Assembly: GCF_003026495.1 (NCBI RefSeq) | Contig: NZ_PYMA01000002.1 | Coordinates: forward strand, 186,001 to 250,000 | Reading direction: 5' to 3' | From: Photobacterium sanctipauli | Lineage (GTDB): Bacteria > Pseudomonadota > Gammaproteobacteria > Enterobacterales > Vibrionaceae | DNA: 64,000 bases | Shown: positions 1 to 8,509 of the stretch, one piece after another | Layout: each line of letters starts with the position of its first letter | Position numbering within the stretch: the stretch's first letter is position 1 | The notes under the pieces: generated by a model | What the model was told of the DNA's origin: nothing | Database searches by the model: none | The model's input: only the letters and a program-made list of their open reading frames with translations | Translations under genes and position numbers: made by a program

Positions 1-128
1 AGGAAGGTATCGCTGAAGACGGCTACCGCCTCATCATGAACTGTAATCCTCATGGTGGCCAGGAAGTGTACCATATTCACATGCACCTGCTTGGTGGTCG
101 CCCGCTAGGACCAATGTTGGTTGGTTAA
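1..128 (+). CDS. hinT: HIT-family purine nucleoside phosphoramidase HinT, C-terminal part
   Basis: Only the last 41 codons are in the window, read in frame 3, ending at TAA 126-128. The visible part carries the histidine triad HIHMH followed by LL, which is the nucleotide-binding and catalytic signature of HIT hydrolases, and ends in [10 protein letters not shown], typical of bacterial HinT. HinT hydrolyses adenosine 5'-phosphoramidates in the cytoplasm. It is followed by ycfL and lpoB as in Escherichia coli, which supports the assignment. The 5' part lies outside the window. Confidence 0.9.
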   Translation, partial: EGIAEDGYRLIMNCNPHGGQEVYHIHMHLLGGRPLGPMLVG

Positions 129-322
129 CTATTGATTTGATGAATGCTTGATCTGGCGTATGATAGTTGCGCCTGATTGGGGAACTTACGTCTTAGAACA
201 AAGTCTGAGTGGCAGGTGCTTGGGTATATGAGCACCAAGAGTGTGATTTTTTCGCCTATCAAAGGTCAATAAAGATAACACTCGGCACTTGGGCTTTTTT
301 ATTTTTAGTGGTTGATGACAGA

Positions 323-1708
323 ATGTTGAAACGTGCCGCCGTTGCGGTTTTATCCTTTAGTTTGGTTGCGTGTGCGAACTTATCGACGCAAAGCTTGTTC
401 AGTCATTACAGCGCTGCAAATAGTCAGGCACATCAGGCAATGCAACAAGGCCAATACCAACAGGCTTTGGAAGCATTACCTGATGCACCTGCTGGTGACA
501 TTTTAGACGGTATGGAGAAGGGGCGCGTGGGGTTTGTCGCCCAGCACTACCCTGAGAGTTTTGCTGCCTTGAAAGTGTCGGATAATGCGGTAAAGCAACA
601 GCAGCGTGAGGCTGTGCTTCAGGTGTCGGAAGGTTTTAACCAAGCTGGTTCTTTGCTGACGAACGACAACATGATCACCTACAAGCCCGCCGACTACGAG
701 TTGGGGTTTTTACATCTGTATTTGTCGCTGAACTATCTGCAGCAGCGAGACTTGGAAGGGGCGCTGGTTGAAGTAAGGCGTGCAAACCAAGTCCAAGAGG
801 CTGCAAAGCGAGAGCGTGAAGCCGAGTTGGGCCGTGCGGAACAAGAAGCCAGGCGTAAAGGGTTAGATCAAAATCTTGGTGCGGTCTTGGCGCGTTACCC
901 GGATGTGGGTGCAGATCTGGGCAATGTACAAAACGGTTATCTCTTTTACTTCTCTGGTGTGCTTTATGAAGCCGATGGCGACTTAAACAGCGCCTACATC
1001 GATTACAAGCGTGCACTCGCCGTTGCCCCCGACAATGTATTCGTTGCTGATACTGTGCTTCGCTTGGCTACACGCATGGGCATGACAGACGATCTTAAGC
1101 AACTTGAAGCCCGCTACGGCAAATACCAAGCGCCTTCGCGAAATCAAGGGCGCGTAGTGATCTTTGACGAGCAGGGGGTCGTGGCGGCCAAAGATAGCTG
1201 GCGTTTACCGCTATGGCTATATGACAGGCATGGTAATGGGGCGGTGTATAACTTGGCCTTGCCCTATTATGGAAACACCGTAGCGCCGAGGTTTTCGCCA
1301 TTGAAAATGGATAACCAACCGTTATCCAGCAGTAACTTGTCTAATATCAATGGTATGGCGCAATACAGTTTGAGTGAAGAGTTGCCGGTTATTGTTCTTC
1401 GCCGGGCGCTTCGAGTATTGGCAAAGGATCAGGTAAGGCAGTCAGCATCGAGAGGGGCTGATGATGTGGGCAATGTGCTGGCCAATATATTTAATACGCT
1501 GACAGAGCAGCCCGATACACGCAGCTGGCAAACCTTACCAGCAAAGGTTGATGTCTCGCACCAAATGCTGGCCCCGGGCAAGCATGCTGTAACATGGAAC
1601 GGTCATCAGGTTGACGTCGATGTCGTGGCTGGCAGGACGACCATGGTGTGGGTTTCTCGACAAGGAAATCAGCTGACCGGTTGGTCGGTGTTATTAGGAG
1701 ATAGCTAA
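323..1708 (+). CDS. COG3014-family lipoprotein with TPR-like repeats
   Basis: A 461-residue protein. ATG 323 is chosen because it gives a lipoprotein signal peptide with lipobox LVAC and acylated Cys at residue 17; the frame is open further upstream without a plausible start. The middle contains helical repeat sequence resembling TPRs (GALVEVRRANQ, and AYIDYKRALAVAPDN near residue 230) separated by a charged helix rich in Glu, Arg and Ala. The family is COG3014, of unknown function, commonly encoded just upstream of ycfL and lpoB in Vibrionaceae. The stop codon overlaps the ycfL ATG by one base, so the two are translationally coupled. A role in outer-membrane or peptidoglycan synthesis is suggested only by the neighbouring LpoB. 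Confidence 0.8.
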   Translation: MLKRAAVAVLSFSLVACANLSTQSLFSHYSAANSQAHQAMQQGQYQQALEALPDAPAGDILDGMEKGRVGFVAQHYPESFAALKVSDNAVKQQQREAVLQVSEGFNQAGSLLTNDNMITYKPADYELGFLHLYLSLNYLQQRDLEGALVEVRRANQVQEAAKREREAELGRAEQEARRKGLDQNLGAVLARYPDVGADLGNVQNGYLFYFSGVLYEADGDLNSAYIDYKRALAVAPDNVFVADTVLRLATRMGMTDDLKQLEARYGKYQAPSRNQGRVVIFDEQGVVAAKDSWRLPLWLYDRHGNGAVYNLALPYYGNTVAPRFSPLKMDNQPLSSSNLSNINGMAQYSLSEELPVIVLRRALRVLAKDQVRQSASRGADDVGNVLANIFNTLTEQPDTRSWQTLPAKVDVSHQMLAPGKHAVTWNGHQVDVDVVAGRTTMVWVSRQGNQLTGWSVLLGDS

Positions 1709-2094
1709 TGAGAGTGTTGTTCGTAGTGTTAATGGTACTGGGTCTGGCGGCATGTTCGACGACAACCTCGGGTATCAGTATCGAAAGTAGCAACCAAAAC
1801 GTCGTGATTGGCAATAACGATTTGGCAAACCGCGTCACCATCGAGCGTGCGCATGTGTCGAATGCTAATGGCTTGCTCAAAGCAGCGGTGCCAGTGACGA
1901 GCAAAATCGACTCTGATCTCAAATTACAATACCGATTTTATTGGTATGACGCCCAAGGGTTAGAAGTCGCGGGTAGCGATTCGCCTTGGCGCCAGTTTGT
2001 ACTACATGGCAAGGACACCATGACGTTGCAAGCGGTCGCAAGAAAGCCAGAAGCAACGCAATACCGGGTATATATCCGCAAGGCGACATATTGA
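1708..2094 (+). CDS. ycfL: YcfL family (DUF1425) lipoprotein
   Basis: A 128-residue lipoprotein whose signal peptide ends at lipobox LAAC with Cys16. The mature part is a small beta-rich domain containing LKLQYRFYWYDAQGLEV, matching the DUF1425/YcfL family, whose biochemical role is unknown. It overlaps the preceding COG3014 gene by one base and lies 81 bp before lpoB, the order seen in enteric bacteria (hinT-ycfL-lpoB). Assignment is by sequence pattern and synteny. Confidence 0.82.
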   Translation: MRVLFVVLMVLGLAACSTTTSGISIESSNQNVVIGNNDLANRVTIERAHVSNANGLLKAAVPVTSKIDSDLKLQYRFYWYDAQGLEVAGSDSPWRQFVLHGKDTMTLQAVARKPEATQYRVYIRKATY

Positions 2095-2175
2095 TTTAGG
2101 GCATTGGCTTATCCTTTCACACCCAAGTTTCTTGGATATAGGTATAAGCGGTTGATTTAAAATAAAGGTAGGAAA

Positions 2176-2769
2176 ATGAAAAAAAGCGTGATTGCATTAT
2201 TGGGTGTGGCTGCACTAATGGGTGGCTGTGCGCAGAAAGTGAGTTATGGCGATGCTCAAGAAGCAGAAACCACCACCATTGAATTCGGTTCTACCGACTT
2301 GCAGAAAATTGCTGAAGAGATGACCGATAGCATGCTGTCTTCTGGTTCGGTCGCTTACATCACAGGTAACAACCAGCGCCCAATTATTGTTGTTGATGGT
2401 ATCAAGAACAAAACCAGCGAGCATATCGACACTGAGTCAATTACTGATTCAGTAAGTACGCGCTTACTTAACTCGGGTAAGTTCCGTTTCGTTGATATGA
2501 CCCGTGTTGAAGCGGTGCGTAAGCAGCTTAACTTCCAGAACAACGATGAGTTGGTGAACCAAAGCACGGCTATTCAGTTCGGTAAGATGGTGGGTGCGGA
2601 ATACATGCTATACGGTAACCTATCAAGCATTGTTAAGTCAGCCGGTAGCGATAAAGACGTTTACTACAAGATGACCATGCGCTTGATGGATCTGGAAACA
2701 GGTTTGATCGAGTGGGCTGACGAAACCGAAATCCGTAAGCAAGAGTCAAAAAGCTTACTGGGTTGGTAA
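2176..2769 (+). CDS. lpoB: Penicillin-binding protein activator LpoB
   Basis: A 197-residue outer-membrane lipoprotein with lipobox MGGC (Cys18). In E. coli LpoB reaches across the periplasm to stimulate the glycosyltransferase of PBP1B. The sequence retains the LpoB fold pattern: a strand-helix unit with RPIIVVDGIKNKTSEHID, then TRLLNSGKFRFVD, and VGAEYMLYGNLSSI near residue 140. The linker between the lipid anchor and the globular domain is shorter than in E. coli (197 versus 213 residues in total). A good ribosome binding site AGGA lies before ATG 2176. It is flanked by ycfL and thiK as expected. Confidence 0.85.
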   Translation: MKKSVIALLGVAALMGGCAQKVSYGDAQEAETTTIEFGSTDLQKIAEEMTDSMLSSGSVAYITGNNQRPIIVVDGIKNKTSEHIDTESITDSVSTRLLNSGKFRFVDMTRVEAVRKQLNFQNNDELVNQSTAIQFGKMVGAEYMLYGNLSSIVKSAGSDKDVYYKMTMRLMDLETGLIEWADETEIRKQESKSLLGW

Positions 2770-2823
2770 CCGCCTAGGTGGTTCATTTTCAGGTACTAAT
2801 ATATTGAATTTTCAGGTAGCAGC

Positions 2824-3696
2824 ATGGCCGTCAACTCACAACAACTGAGCGCGTTGCTATGCTCATTGCTACCTGATTATCAATGTATATCGGCTTCGCC
2901 ACTCAGCGGTGGTTTAAGTAACCGCTGCTGGCAAGTCGACCTTCAACATATCCGATCGTTAAAGCGCCACCGTTTCGTCTGGCGTCCCGTTTCATTATCG
3001 ACAGCAGCGTTTGATATTTCACGTGATCATGAGTACCAGCTCTTGGCTGGCATCAATCGCAGCGATACTGGCGGGATAGCACCGCGCCCATTTTTATGCC
3101 ATGAGCAAGGTATTCTGGTTGAGTGGCTTGAAGGTGACACCGCCAATGCCGAATTAGATTGCGAAGCCTTGCTGAAACTACAGGCACAGATACACCAACT
3201 TCCTGTTCCTAAAGCACGGTTGGATGTCCAACAAAAATCGGCTCACTATTGGCATCACATCAGTATTGAAAATAAAGATGAATCATTGCGAGCGATTTAC
3301 GGATATTTTCAAGCGCTCAAGCCTGTGCAGTGGTTTAGTGATACCTGCTGCCACCATGATCTTGGTTGGTACAACGTGATTGTTTCGCCGCAGGATGAAT
3401 GCCGTGTTATAGATTGGGAATACGCTGCCGCCGGCGATCCCTCGCTAGATTTAGCCTTGACCCTATCTGCCAATCAACTGCCCATCACCGAAGCTGTCGA
3501 GCAGTATTGCCACATAAGGCAATGTACTGATATTGAACGTTGGTGTCAGGCTGTGCAATCTTGGCTGCCATGGTGCGAGTATCTCGCCATGTTATGGTTT
3601 TATGTTGGGGCTGAACTTTGGCAAGATGAAAGCTATCTTATTGAGGCAGAAAAACTAAAGCGCCGTCTCATTTCTTACATGCAATCTATTGATTAG
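2824..3696 (+). CDS. thiK: Thiamine kinase
   Basis: A 290-residue member of the aminoglycoside phosphotransferase/choline kinase fold. The kinase signature is present: the Brenner-type catalytic loop HHDLGWYNV (around residue 178) with the catalytic Asp, and the metal-binding VIDWEYAAAGDPS (around residue 197). ThiK phosphorylates salvaged thiamine to thiamine monophosphate. It starts 54 bp after lpoB, as in E. coli, which is the main reason to prefer ThiK over another APH-like kinase. In E. coli nagZ follows; here a DUF6279 lipoprotein gene does. Confidence 0.82.
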   Translation: MAVNSQQLSALLCSLLPDYQCISASPLSGGLSNRCWQVDLQHIRSLKRHRFVWRPVSLSTAAFDISRDHEYQLLAGINRSDTGGIAPRPFLCHEQGILVEWLEGDTANAELDCEALLKLQAQIHQLPVPKARLDVQQKSAHYWHHISIENKDESLRAIYGYFQALKPVQWFSDTCCHHDLGWYNVIVSPQDECRVIDWEYAAAGDPSLDLALTLSANQLPITEAVEQYCHIRQCTDIERWCQAVQSWLPWCEYLAMLWFYVGAELWQDESYLIEAEKLKRRLISYMQSID

Positions 3697-3760
3697 TTAA
3701 ATCTTTTCTCTTAATTCTGGTCTAAACTTCATGCGAGCTGATTCGTTTGGAGCAACCAAG

Positions 3761-4606
3761 ATGGTGAGAATGATCCCCCAGATCACAGCAATATCACTGA
3801 CCTTAATTCTGTTGGGTGGGTGTGCAACACGTCTTGCTTATAACAACCTTGATTATTGGGTTGGCTATAACCTCTCCAACTATGTCAGTTTGGACAGTCG
3901 TCTGGAGTCCAGCCTAGATGGTGGCCTGGCACGGGCTTTGGAGCGCCACCGTGGCCAAGAATTGCCTAAGCTTCATCGTGCCCTTGATCAGCTAGTGGTT
4001 GATTTGTCCATACCGTTAACTTTCAGCCAGGTAAGGGGCTACTACCACACATTCAATAATCTTGGTAAAAGCTCAATCGCGGTATTGGCGGAGCCCTTAG
4101 CGGATATGCTTTCGGGTTTGACGGAGCAGCAGGTGGCTGAGTTAGATAGGAAAATCACGACCCGTTTAAATGAGATCAATCAAGAGCGGGCAGGGCTGGC
4201 ACCGGGCCAAAAATTAGCCAAGCGAACCGAACGGCTTGAAGACTTCACCCAAGATTGGATAGGTTCGTTAACCTCCAAGCAGGAAGCCATGTTGCAAGAA
4301 CTGGCTGGGTACCAGCTGGAAATGGAGCCGGTGTTCCTGGCAATACGCAGCTATTACCTCGATAGCTGGCGAGCCTTAATGCAGCAGCGCAACTCACCGA
4401 ACTTTGAATCTCAGCTTAGCCAATTGCTGCAAAAGATTGTCTCTCTTGAAACACCGCACCATCAGGCAGAGGTCAACTTCTACCTCAACCGCCGTTTTGA
4501 ACTGATGCGAAGATTGAACCACACGCTTTCTGATAAACAGCGTGGCTATTTAATCAGCAAACTAACCGGGTTACGCAAAGATGTGGCTGTCTTGATTAAC
4601 CAATAG
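3761..4606 (+). CDS. DUF6279-family lipoprotein
   Basis: A 281-residue predicted lipoprotein with lipobox LGGC (Cys21). ATG 3761 is preferred over the in-frame ATG at 3731 because TTGGAG sits nine bases upstream and the signal peptide then has normal length. The mature protein is mostly helical, starting with NNLDYWVGYNLSNYVSL and continuing with charged amphipathic helices. The pattern fits DUF6279, a marine gammaproteobacterial family without known function. It occupies the place of nagZ between thiK and ycfP. Confidence 0.72.
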   Translation: MVRMIPQITAISLTLILLGGCATRLAYNNLDYWVGYNLSNYVSLDSRLESSLDGGLARALERHRGQELPKLHRALDQLVVDLSIPLTFSQVRGYYHTFNNLGKSSIAVLAEPLADMLSGLTEQQVAELDRKITTRLNEINQERAGLAPGQKLAKRTERLEDFTQDWIGSLTSKQEAMLQELAGYQLEMEPVFLAIRSYYLDSWRALMQQRNSPNFESQLSQLLQKIVSLETPHHQAEVNFYLNRRFELMRRLNHTLSDKQRGYLISKLTGLRKDVAVLINQ

Positions 4607-4762
4607 TGAAAAAAGTGGGATTTGTGGCTTTTAAACCCTATAAAACGTGTTAGATTAAATTCAACGAATTGTTATAAGGGTTTTACGTTGCAGTGTCTGT
4701 TTTTGTTTAATTAAAACAATGCTCAGCTTAAGCCCTAGCGTAAATCACGACAGGGAGACAAG

Positions 4763-5305
4763 ATGATTATTTATTTGCATGGCTTTGATTCAACAAGCCC
4801 GGGTAATCATGAAAAGGTACTACAGCTTCAGTTTATTGACCCTGATGTTCGTTTCGTGAATTACAGTACCCTACACCCCAAGCATGATATGCAGCACCTG
4901 TTGAAAGAAGTGCACAAGCTAAAAGAGGAATCTTCAGATGAGCAACCGCTGATCTGTGGTGTAGGGCTTGGGGGATACTGGTCTGAGCGAATCGGCTTTT
5001 TATGTGGGATCAAGCAGGTCATTTTTAACCCAAATTTGCACCCTGAGCAAAACATGGAAGGGCGGATTGATCGACCTGAGGAATATGCCGACATTTCGAC
5101 TAAATGTGTAACAGGCTTCCGTGAAAAAAATGCAGGTAATTGCCTTTGCATACTTTCAACTAATGATGAAGTGTTAGATAATCGTCACACAAAAGATGCG
5201 CTGGATGATTTCTACGATATCATTTGGGACGAGAGCGAAACTCATAAATTTAAAAAAATCTCGCAACATCTACAAACAATAAAAGCATTCAAAGAAACGC
5301 CTTAG
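4763..5305 (+). CDS. ycfP: YcfP/YqiA family alpha/beta-fold hydrolase-like protein
   Basis: A 180-residue protein nearly collinear with E. coli YcfP. It begins [19 protein letters not shown] and carries GVGLGGYW at the nucleophile elbow, so the canonical serine of GxSxG is Leu here, as in E. coli YcfP; it may not be a classical esterase. Length equals the family norm. RBS GGGAGA precedes ATG 4763. It stands alone between the DUF6279 gene and ndh, with a hairpin (5319-5341) downstream. Confidence 0.9.
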   Translation: MIIYLHGFDSTSPGNHEKVLQLQFIDPDVRFVNYSTLHPKHDMQHLLKEVHKLKEESSDEQPLICGVGLGGYWSERIGFLCGIKQVIFNPNLHPEQNMEGRIDRPEEYADISTKCVTGFREKNAGNCLCILSTNDEVLDNRHTKDALDDFYDIIWDESETHKFKKISQHLQTIKAFKETP

Positions 5306-5318
5306 CCTCCTACCCCCC

Positions 5319-5341
5319 GCAGACGGTTTTTTGCCGTCTGC
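5319..5341 (+). terminator. Hairpin after ycfP
   Basis: GCAGACGG and its complement CCGTCTGC enclose a T-rich loop. No T-run follows the stem, so it is a weak intrinsic terminator or an mRNA end-stabilising hairpin. Confidence 0.5.
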
Positions 5342-5343
5342 TC

Positions 5344-5413
5344 ATTAATATCAATAGAACAGCGTCTTGCTTTGCACCTTGTTGCTTAAGGGTGTTGTTC
5401 TGTTGATATTAAT
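5344..5413. repeat. 70-bp inverted repeat in the ndh leader
   Basis: An 18-base arm (5344-5361) is repeated in inverse orientation at 5396-5413 with one mismatch; the spacer is 34 bp. Both arms contain TTGATATTAAT, an FNR half-site with extension. The element could fold as a long stem-loop in DNA or RNA, or be a pair of operators. Confidence 0.7.
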
Positions 5414-5416
5414 AAA
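5403..5416 (+). promoter_or_regulatory. FNR-like site upstream of ndh
   Basis: TTGATATTAATAAA matches the FNR consensus TTGAT-N4-ATCAA in nine of ten positions. A weaker copy in inverse orientation covers 5341-5354 (perfect ATCAA half). E. coli ndh is repressed anaerobically by FNR through two upstream sites, so the arrangement is consistent with the same logic here. The promoter itself was not located. Confidence 0.5.
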
Positions 5417-5517
5417 ATTCAGTCAGCTAGCCAGCGCAGTACAACCTTCATTTTATGGATGAAAGGTCGGTGTAAGGCTCTGAGCAAAATAAATTTAGAG
5501 AATATGAGGAAGTAATT

Positions 5518-6807
5518 GTGACGCGAATTATCGTAGTAGGCGGTGGCGCCGGCGGTTTGGAGCTTGCGACTAAACTGGGTCGTACCCTTGGGCGTAAACG
5601 TCGAGCCAAAGTAACCCTTGTGGACCGCAAGGCCAGCCACCTGTGGAAGCCTTTATTGCACGAAGTGGCGACAGGCTCGATGGATGCGGGTGTCGATGCG
5701 TTGAGCTACCGTGCCCATGCGAAGAATCACCATTTCGATTTCCAAATGGGCAGCCTGCAAGACATTGATCGTGAAAATAAAGTGATCAAGCTTGCCGCAC
5801 TTTATGATGAGCATAACGAACTGCTAATGGCAGAGCGCGAGCTTGAATACGATGTGTTGGTGCTTGCGATTGGCTCAACCTCAAACGACTTCAATACTCC
5901 GGGAGTGCGTGACAACTGTATTTTCCTGGATAGCCCTGAGCAGGCACACCGTTTCCGCACCGAGATGAACAACCAGTTCCTGAAACTCCACGCCGATAAG
6001 AACCAGAAAACGGTTGATATTGCGATTGTCGGTGCGGGTGCAACAGGGGTTGAGCTATCGGCGGAGCTACACAATGCTGTACAAGAGTTACAAAACTACG
6101 GCTTTGGCGATCTGGATAGCTCACGTTTGAACGTCAACCTTGTGGAAGCGGGCGAGCGTATTTTGCCTGCGCTTCCACCGCGTATCTCATCTGCGGCGCA
6201 CAGTGAGCTTACCAAGCTGGGTGTGAACGTACGTACCGCGACTATGGTTACCAAGGCCGATGAAACCGGCCTGACAACCGAAGATGGCGACCATATCCCG
6301 GCGCAAATCATGGTTTGGGCGGCAGGTATCAAAGCGCCTGACTTCATGAAAGAGATCGCCGGCCTAGAAACCAACCGCATCAACCAGTTGGTGGTGAAGC
6401 CGACGTTGCAAACCACCCGCGACGAAGACATCTATGTTATTGGCGATTTGGCATCTTGCGTGCAGGACGACGGTAGCTTTGTTCCGCCACGCGCCCAGGC
6501 TGCCCACCAGATGGCAAGCCGCTGTTTCTACAACATTGTTGCGAAATTGACCGATCGCGAGCAGAAGCCTTACGTCTACAGCGATCATGGCTCGTTGGTT
6601 TCTCTGAGCCGTTTCTCTACCGTGGGTAGCTTGATGGGTAACCTGACCAAGGGCTCTATGATGGTTGAAGGTCGCATTGCGCGTGTTGTGTACATTTCTT
6701 TGTACCGCATGCACTTGGTCGCGTTGCATGGCATGTTCAAAACAGGTTTAATGATGTTGGTTGGTCGAATCAACCGCGTGTTGCGACCTAACCTGAAACT
6801 TCACTAA
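5518..6807 (+). CDS. ndh: Type II NADH:quinone oxidoreductase
   Basis: A 429-residue membrane-peripheral flavoprotein that passes electrons from NADH to quinone without pumping protons. Two Rossmann dinucleotide motifs are visible: [14 protein letters not shown] at the N-terminus for FAD and [17 protein letters not shown] near residue 165 for NADH; the second FAD contact YVIGDLAS is near residue 308, and a C-terminal amphipathic stretch follows. Translation starts at GTG 5518 with GAGGAAG upstream. Length is close to E. coli Ndh (434). FNR-like sites lie 100-170 bp upstream. Confidence 0.95.
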   Translation: MTRIIVVGGGAGGLELATKLGRTLGRKRRAKVTLVDRKASHLWKPLLHEVATGSMDAGVDALSYRAHAKNHHFDFQMGSLQDIDRENKVIKLAALYDEHNELLMAERELEYDVLVLAIGSTSNDFNTPGVRDNCIFLDSPEQAHRFRTEMNNQFLKLHADKNQKTVDIAIVGAGATGVELSAELHNAVQELQNYGFGDLDSSRLNVNLVEAGERILPALPPRISSAAHSELTKLGVNVRTATMVTKADETGLTTEDGDHIPAQIMVWAAGIKAPDFMKEIAGLETNRINQLVVKPTLQTTRDEDIYVIGDLASCVQDDGSFVPPRAQAAHQMASRCFYNIVAKLTDREQKPYVYSDHGSLVSLSRFSTVGSLMGNLTKGSMMVEGRIARVVYISLYRMHLVALHGMFKTGLMMLVGRINRVLRPNLKLH

Positions 6808-6847
6808 GCAAGCCGCCGATGCGGGGCGCAAAGAAAGGATGTCGATA

Positions 6848-7066
6848 ATGTTCTTAATGTTCGATGTATTTGGCACCAAGATGTCAGTACAAAAGAAAGA
6901 CGGCTTTTGGCTATTGTTCAAAGAGTCAGATACCGCGATGCGTGCCCGTATTTACGATGTTGTTATTCCACCAGAGTTGGAAGAAGACGACTTGGCCACT
7001 TATTTGGCCGACATTTACCATGAGAATGCGACCGCAGCGCGTTCCGAGGTAAAGCGCTTGAAATAG
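6848..7066 (+). CDS. Small conserved-type hypothetical protein downstream of ndh
   Basis: A 72-residue acidic protein beginning MFLMFDVFGTKMSVQ. ATG 6848 is chosen since AAAGGA lies eight bases upstream; an in-frame ATG at 6839 overlaps that site. It follows ndh by 40 bp and ends just before a bidirectional terminator, so it is probably cotranscribed with ndh. No signal peptide or membrane segment, and no family that I recognise with certainty. Confidence 0.65.
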   Translation: MFLMFDVFGTKMSVQKKDGFWLLFKESDTAMRARIYDVVIPPELEEDDLATYLADIYHENATAARSEVKRLK

Positions 7067-7115
7067 CCGCTTTGCATGAAGCGGCTTTGGCTGAGTAATG
7101 GGCTATAAGTGAGAA

Positions 7116-7143
7116 ATAAAAAACCGCCATTGGCGGTTTTTTT
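7116..7143. terminator. Bidirectional terminator between the ndh unit and the FKBP gene
   Basis: The stem CCGCC/GGCGG is flanked by a run of A on the left and T on the right, so it can stop transcription from both converging genes. Confidence 0.9.
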
Positions 7144-7170
7144 ATTGGTTATCTGTCTGCTGTCGGGCAA

Positions 7171-7644
7171 TTAGTTGATTTTAAACAGCTCAACATCAAA
7201 GATAAGCACAGAGCCCGCCGGAATACTGCCAACGCCACGGTTGCCATAAGCAAGCTCCGCAGGAATGAAGAAGCGGGTTTTTTCGCCTTCTACCATTAAC
7301 TGAAGCCCTTCAGTCCAGCCCTTGATCACCTGGTTCAAACCAAACTGGATAGTTTCACCACGCTCAACTGAGCTGTCGAAAACCGTGCCGTCAATTAACG
7401 TACCGTGATAGTGCACAGTGACCTTGTCGGTGGCCTTAGGGTGAACGGTGCCTGTACCTTCTTGTAACACTAAGTATTGCAGGCCAGATTCAGTGGTTTT
7501 TACCCCTTCTTGCGCTTGGTTGTTCGCCAAAAACTCAGCACCAATTTTTACGTTCTCTTCTGCGGATTTTTTATTGGTGAATGAGCGCTGCACGAAGAAA
7601 ATAACAAGGCCGATAAGGGCAATAGTAAGGATAATTTTGAACAC
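7171..7644 (-). CDS. FKBP-type peptidyl-prolyl cis-trans isomerase, membrane-anchored
   Basis: A 157-residue protein with an N-terminal hydrophobic anchor (residues 1-19) and a single FKBP domain. Visible FKBP motifs include VTVHYHGTLIDGTVFDSS, the Q-I/V-IKGWTEGL strand-helix and the AYGNRGVGSIPAGSVLIFDV C-terminal block. It resembles the FklB/FkpA C-terminal half without the dimerisation helices. It catalyses proline isomerisation, probably on the periplasmic side given the anchor. It is monocistronic, ending at the shared terminator. Confidence 0.88.
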   Translation of the reverse strand: MFKIILTIALIGLVIFFVQRSFTNKKSAEENVKIGAEFLANNQAQEGVKTTESGLQYLVLQEGTGTVHPKATDKVTVHYHGTLIDGTVFDSSVERGETIQFGLNQVIKGWTEGLQLMVEGEKTRFFIPAELAYGNRGVGSIPAGSVLIFDVELFKIN

Positions 7645-7762
7645 GTTGGATTCCTGTCAAAGCATTGAAGATTCAATATATACCATGTTTCTTTAAGGTA
7701 AAGGCGTTTTATGCCAACCCAATTCAAGATCTGACCAGATATTTAATCGGTTTGGCATTATT

Positions 7763-8344
7763 TCAAGACTCATTGCCTCTGGGGGCCGGGTTTTGAGGTA
7801 TGTCTGTGGGGATCAAGGAGAACAACAATCCGTTAATGGGGTGTCCATCTTCAATGACCCGGTTTCTGGCGGTACATTCAAACTTTGCATTGCATGCCAG
7901 TGCTGTTCGTTGGCTGGCTAAATTGCCAAGGTGGGTCACGATTTCAATCCGGGTCAGTTTTACTTTCGAGAAGGCAAAGCGGGCAGCTTCTCGACAAGCT
8001 TCTGTGGCGAATCCTTGCTGCTGGGCGGATGATTTAATCCAGTAACCCAGTTCACCTGAGTTGGTAATTTCGGATAAGTTGCTGATGGAAATACTGCCAA
8101 GGAACTCATCGTCGTCACGGTGGAAAATCGCGAACTCATAGCAAATATCATATAGCCAGTTTTGTTGGCTGGCGTGGATCCATTCGTGCGCATCATGCTG
8201 GTTGTAATGTGCGCTGCACCAAGGGAGCCAGCGCGACAAGGTGTCATCTGATTGTTGTATTGCCTCGACAAGGTCAAGCAAATCAACATTTTTATAGGGC
8301 CTTAGAATTAGCCTATCTGTTACCAGTTCAAAATCTGCCTTCAT
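7763..8344 (-). CDS. GNAT-family N-acetyltransferase, RimJ/RimL type
   Basis: A 193-residue protein starting with the RimJ/RimL-like TDRLILRPYKNVDL, followed by GELGYWIKSSAQQQGFATEA, whose Q-x-x-G-x-A segment is the acetyl-CoA pyrophosphate loop. These enzymes acetylate ribosomal protein N-termini or small molecules; the substrate cannot be told from sequence. It is transcribed alone on the minus strand, separated from csiV by a terminator. Confidence 0.82.
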   Translation of the reverse strand: MKADFELVTDRLILRPYKNVDLLDLVEAIQQSDDTLSRWLPWCSAHYNQHDAHEWIHASQQNWLYDICYEFAIFHRDDDEFLGSISISNLSEITNSGELGYWIKSSAQQQGFATEACREAARFAFSKVKLTRIEIVTHLGNLASQRTALACNAKFECTARNRVIEDGHPINGLLFSLIPTDIPQNPAPRGNES

Positions 8345-8459
8345 TTATTCAATCCTTTGAAGAACTTATTGGCATATGACTAGTTTGGTATGGCTGTTTG
8401 AGGCTTGCAATAGGCTGGCGGTAATAGTGTGAAGGGGCAATACGCAACAGATACAAAAC

Positions 8460-8483
8460 GGGCAACCTATAATAGGTTGCCCG
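8460..8483 (-). terminator. Terminator of the PilZ-mfd-csiV operon
   Basis: Perfect stem CGGGCAACCTA/TAGGTTGCCCG followed on the minus strand by TTTTG. It lies 26 bp after the csiV stop. Confidence 0.88.
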
Positions 8484-8509
8484 TCAAAAGTCGTTAATCT
8501 ATCCGGATG

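Noticed and set aside
209..322. N-terminal extension of the COG3014 lipoprotein to GTG 209
   Set aside because: It would bury the lipoprotein signal peptide inside the protein; the lipobox demands a start at 323.
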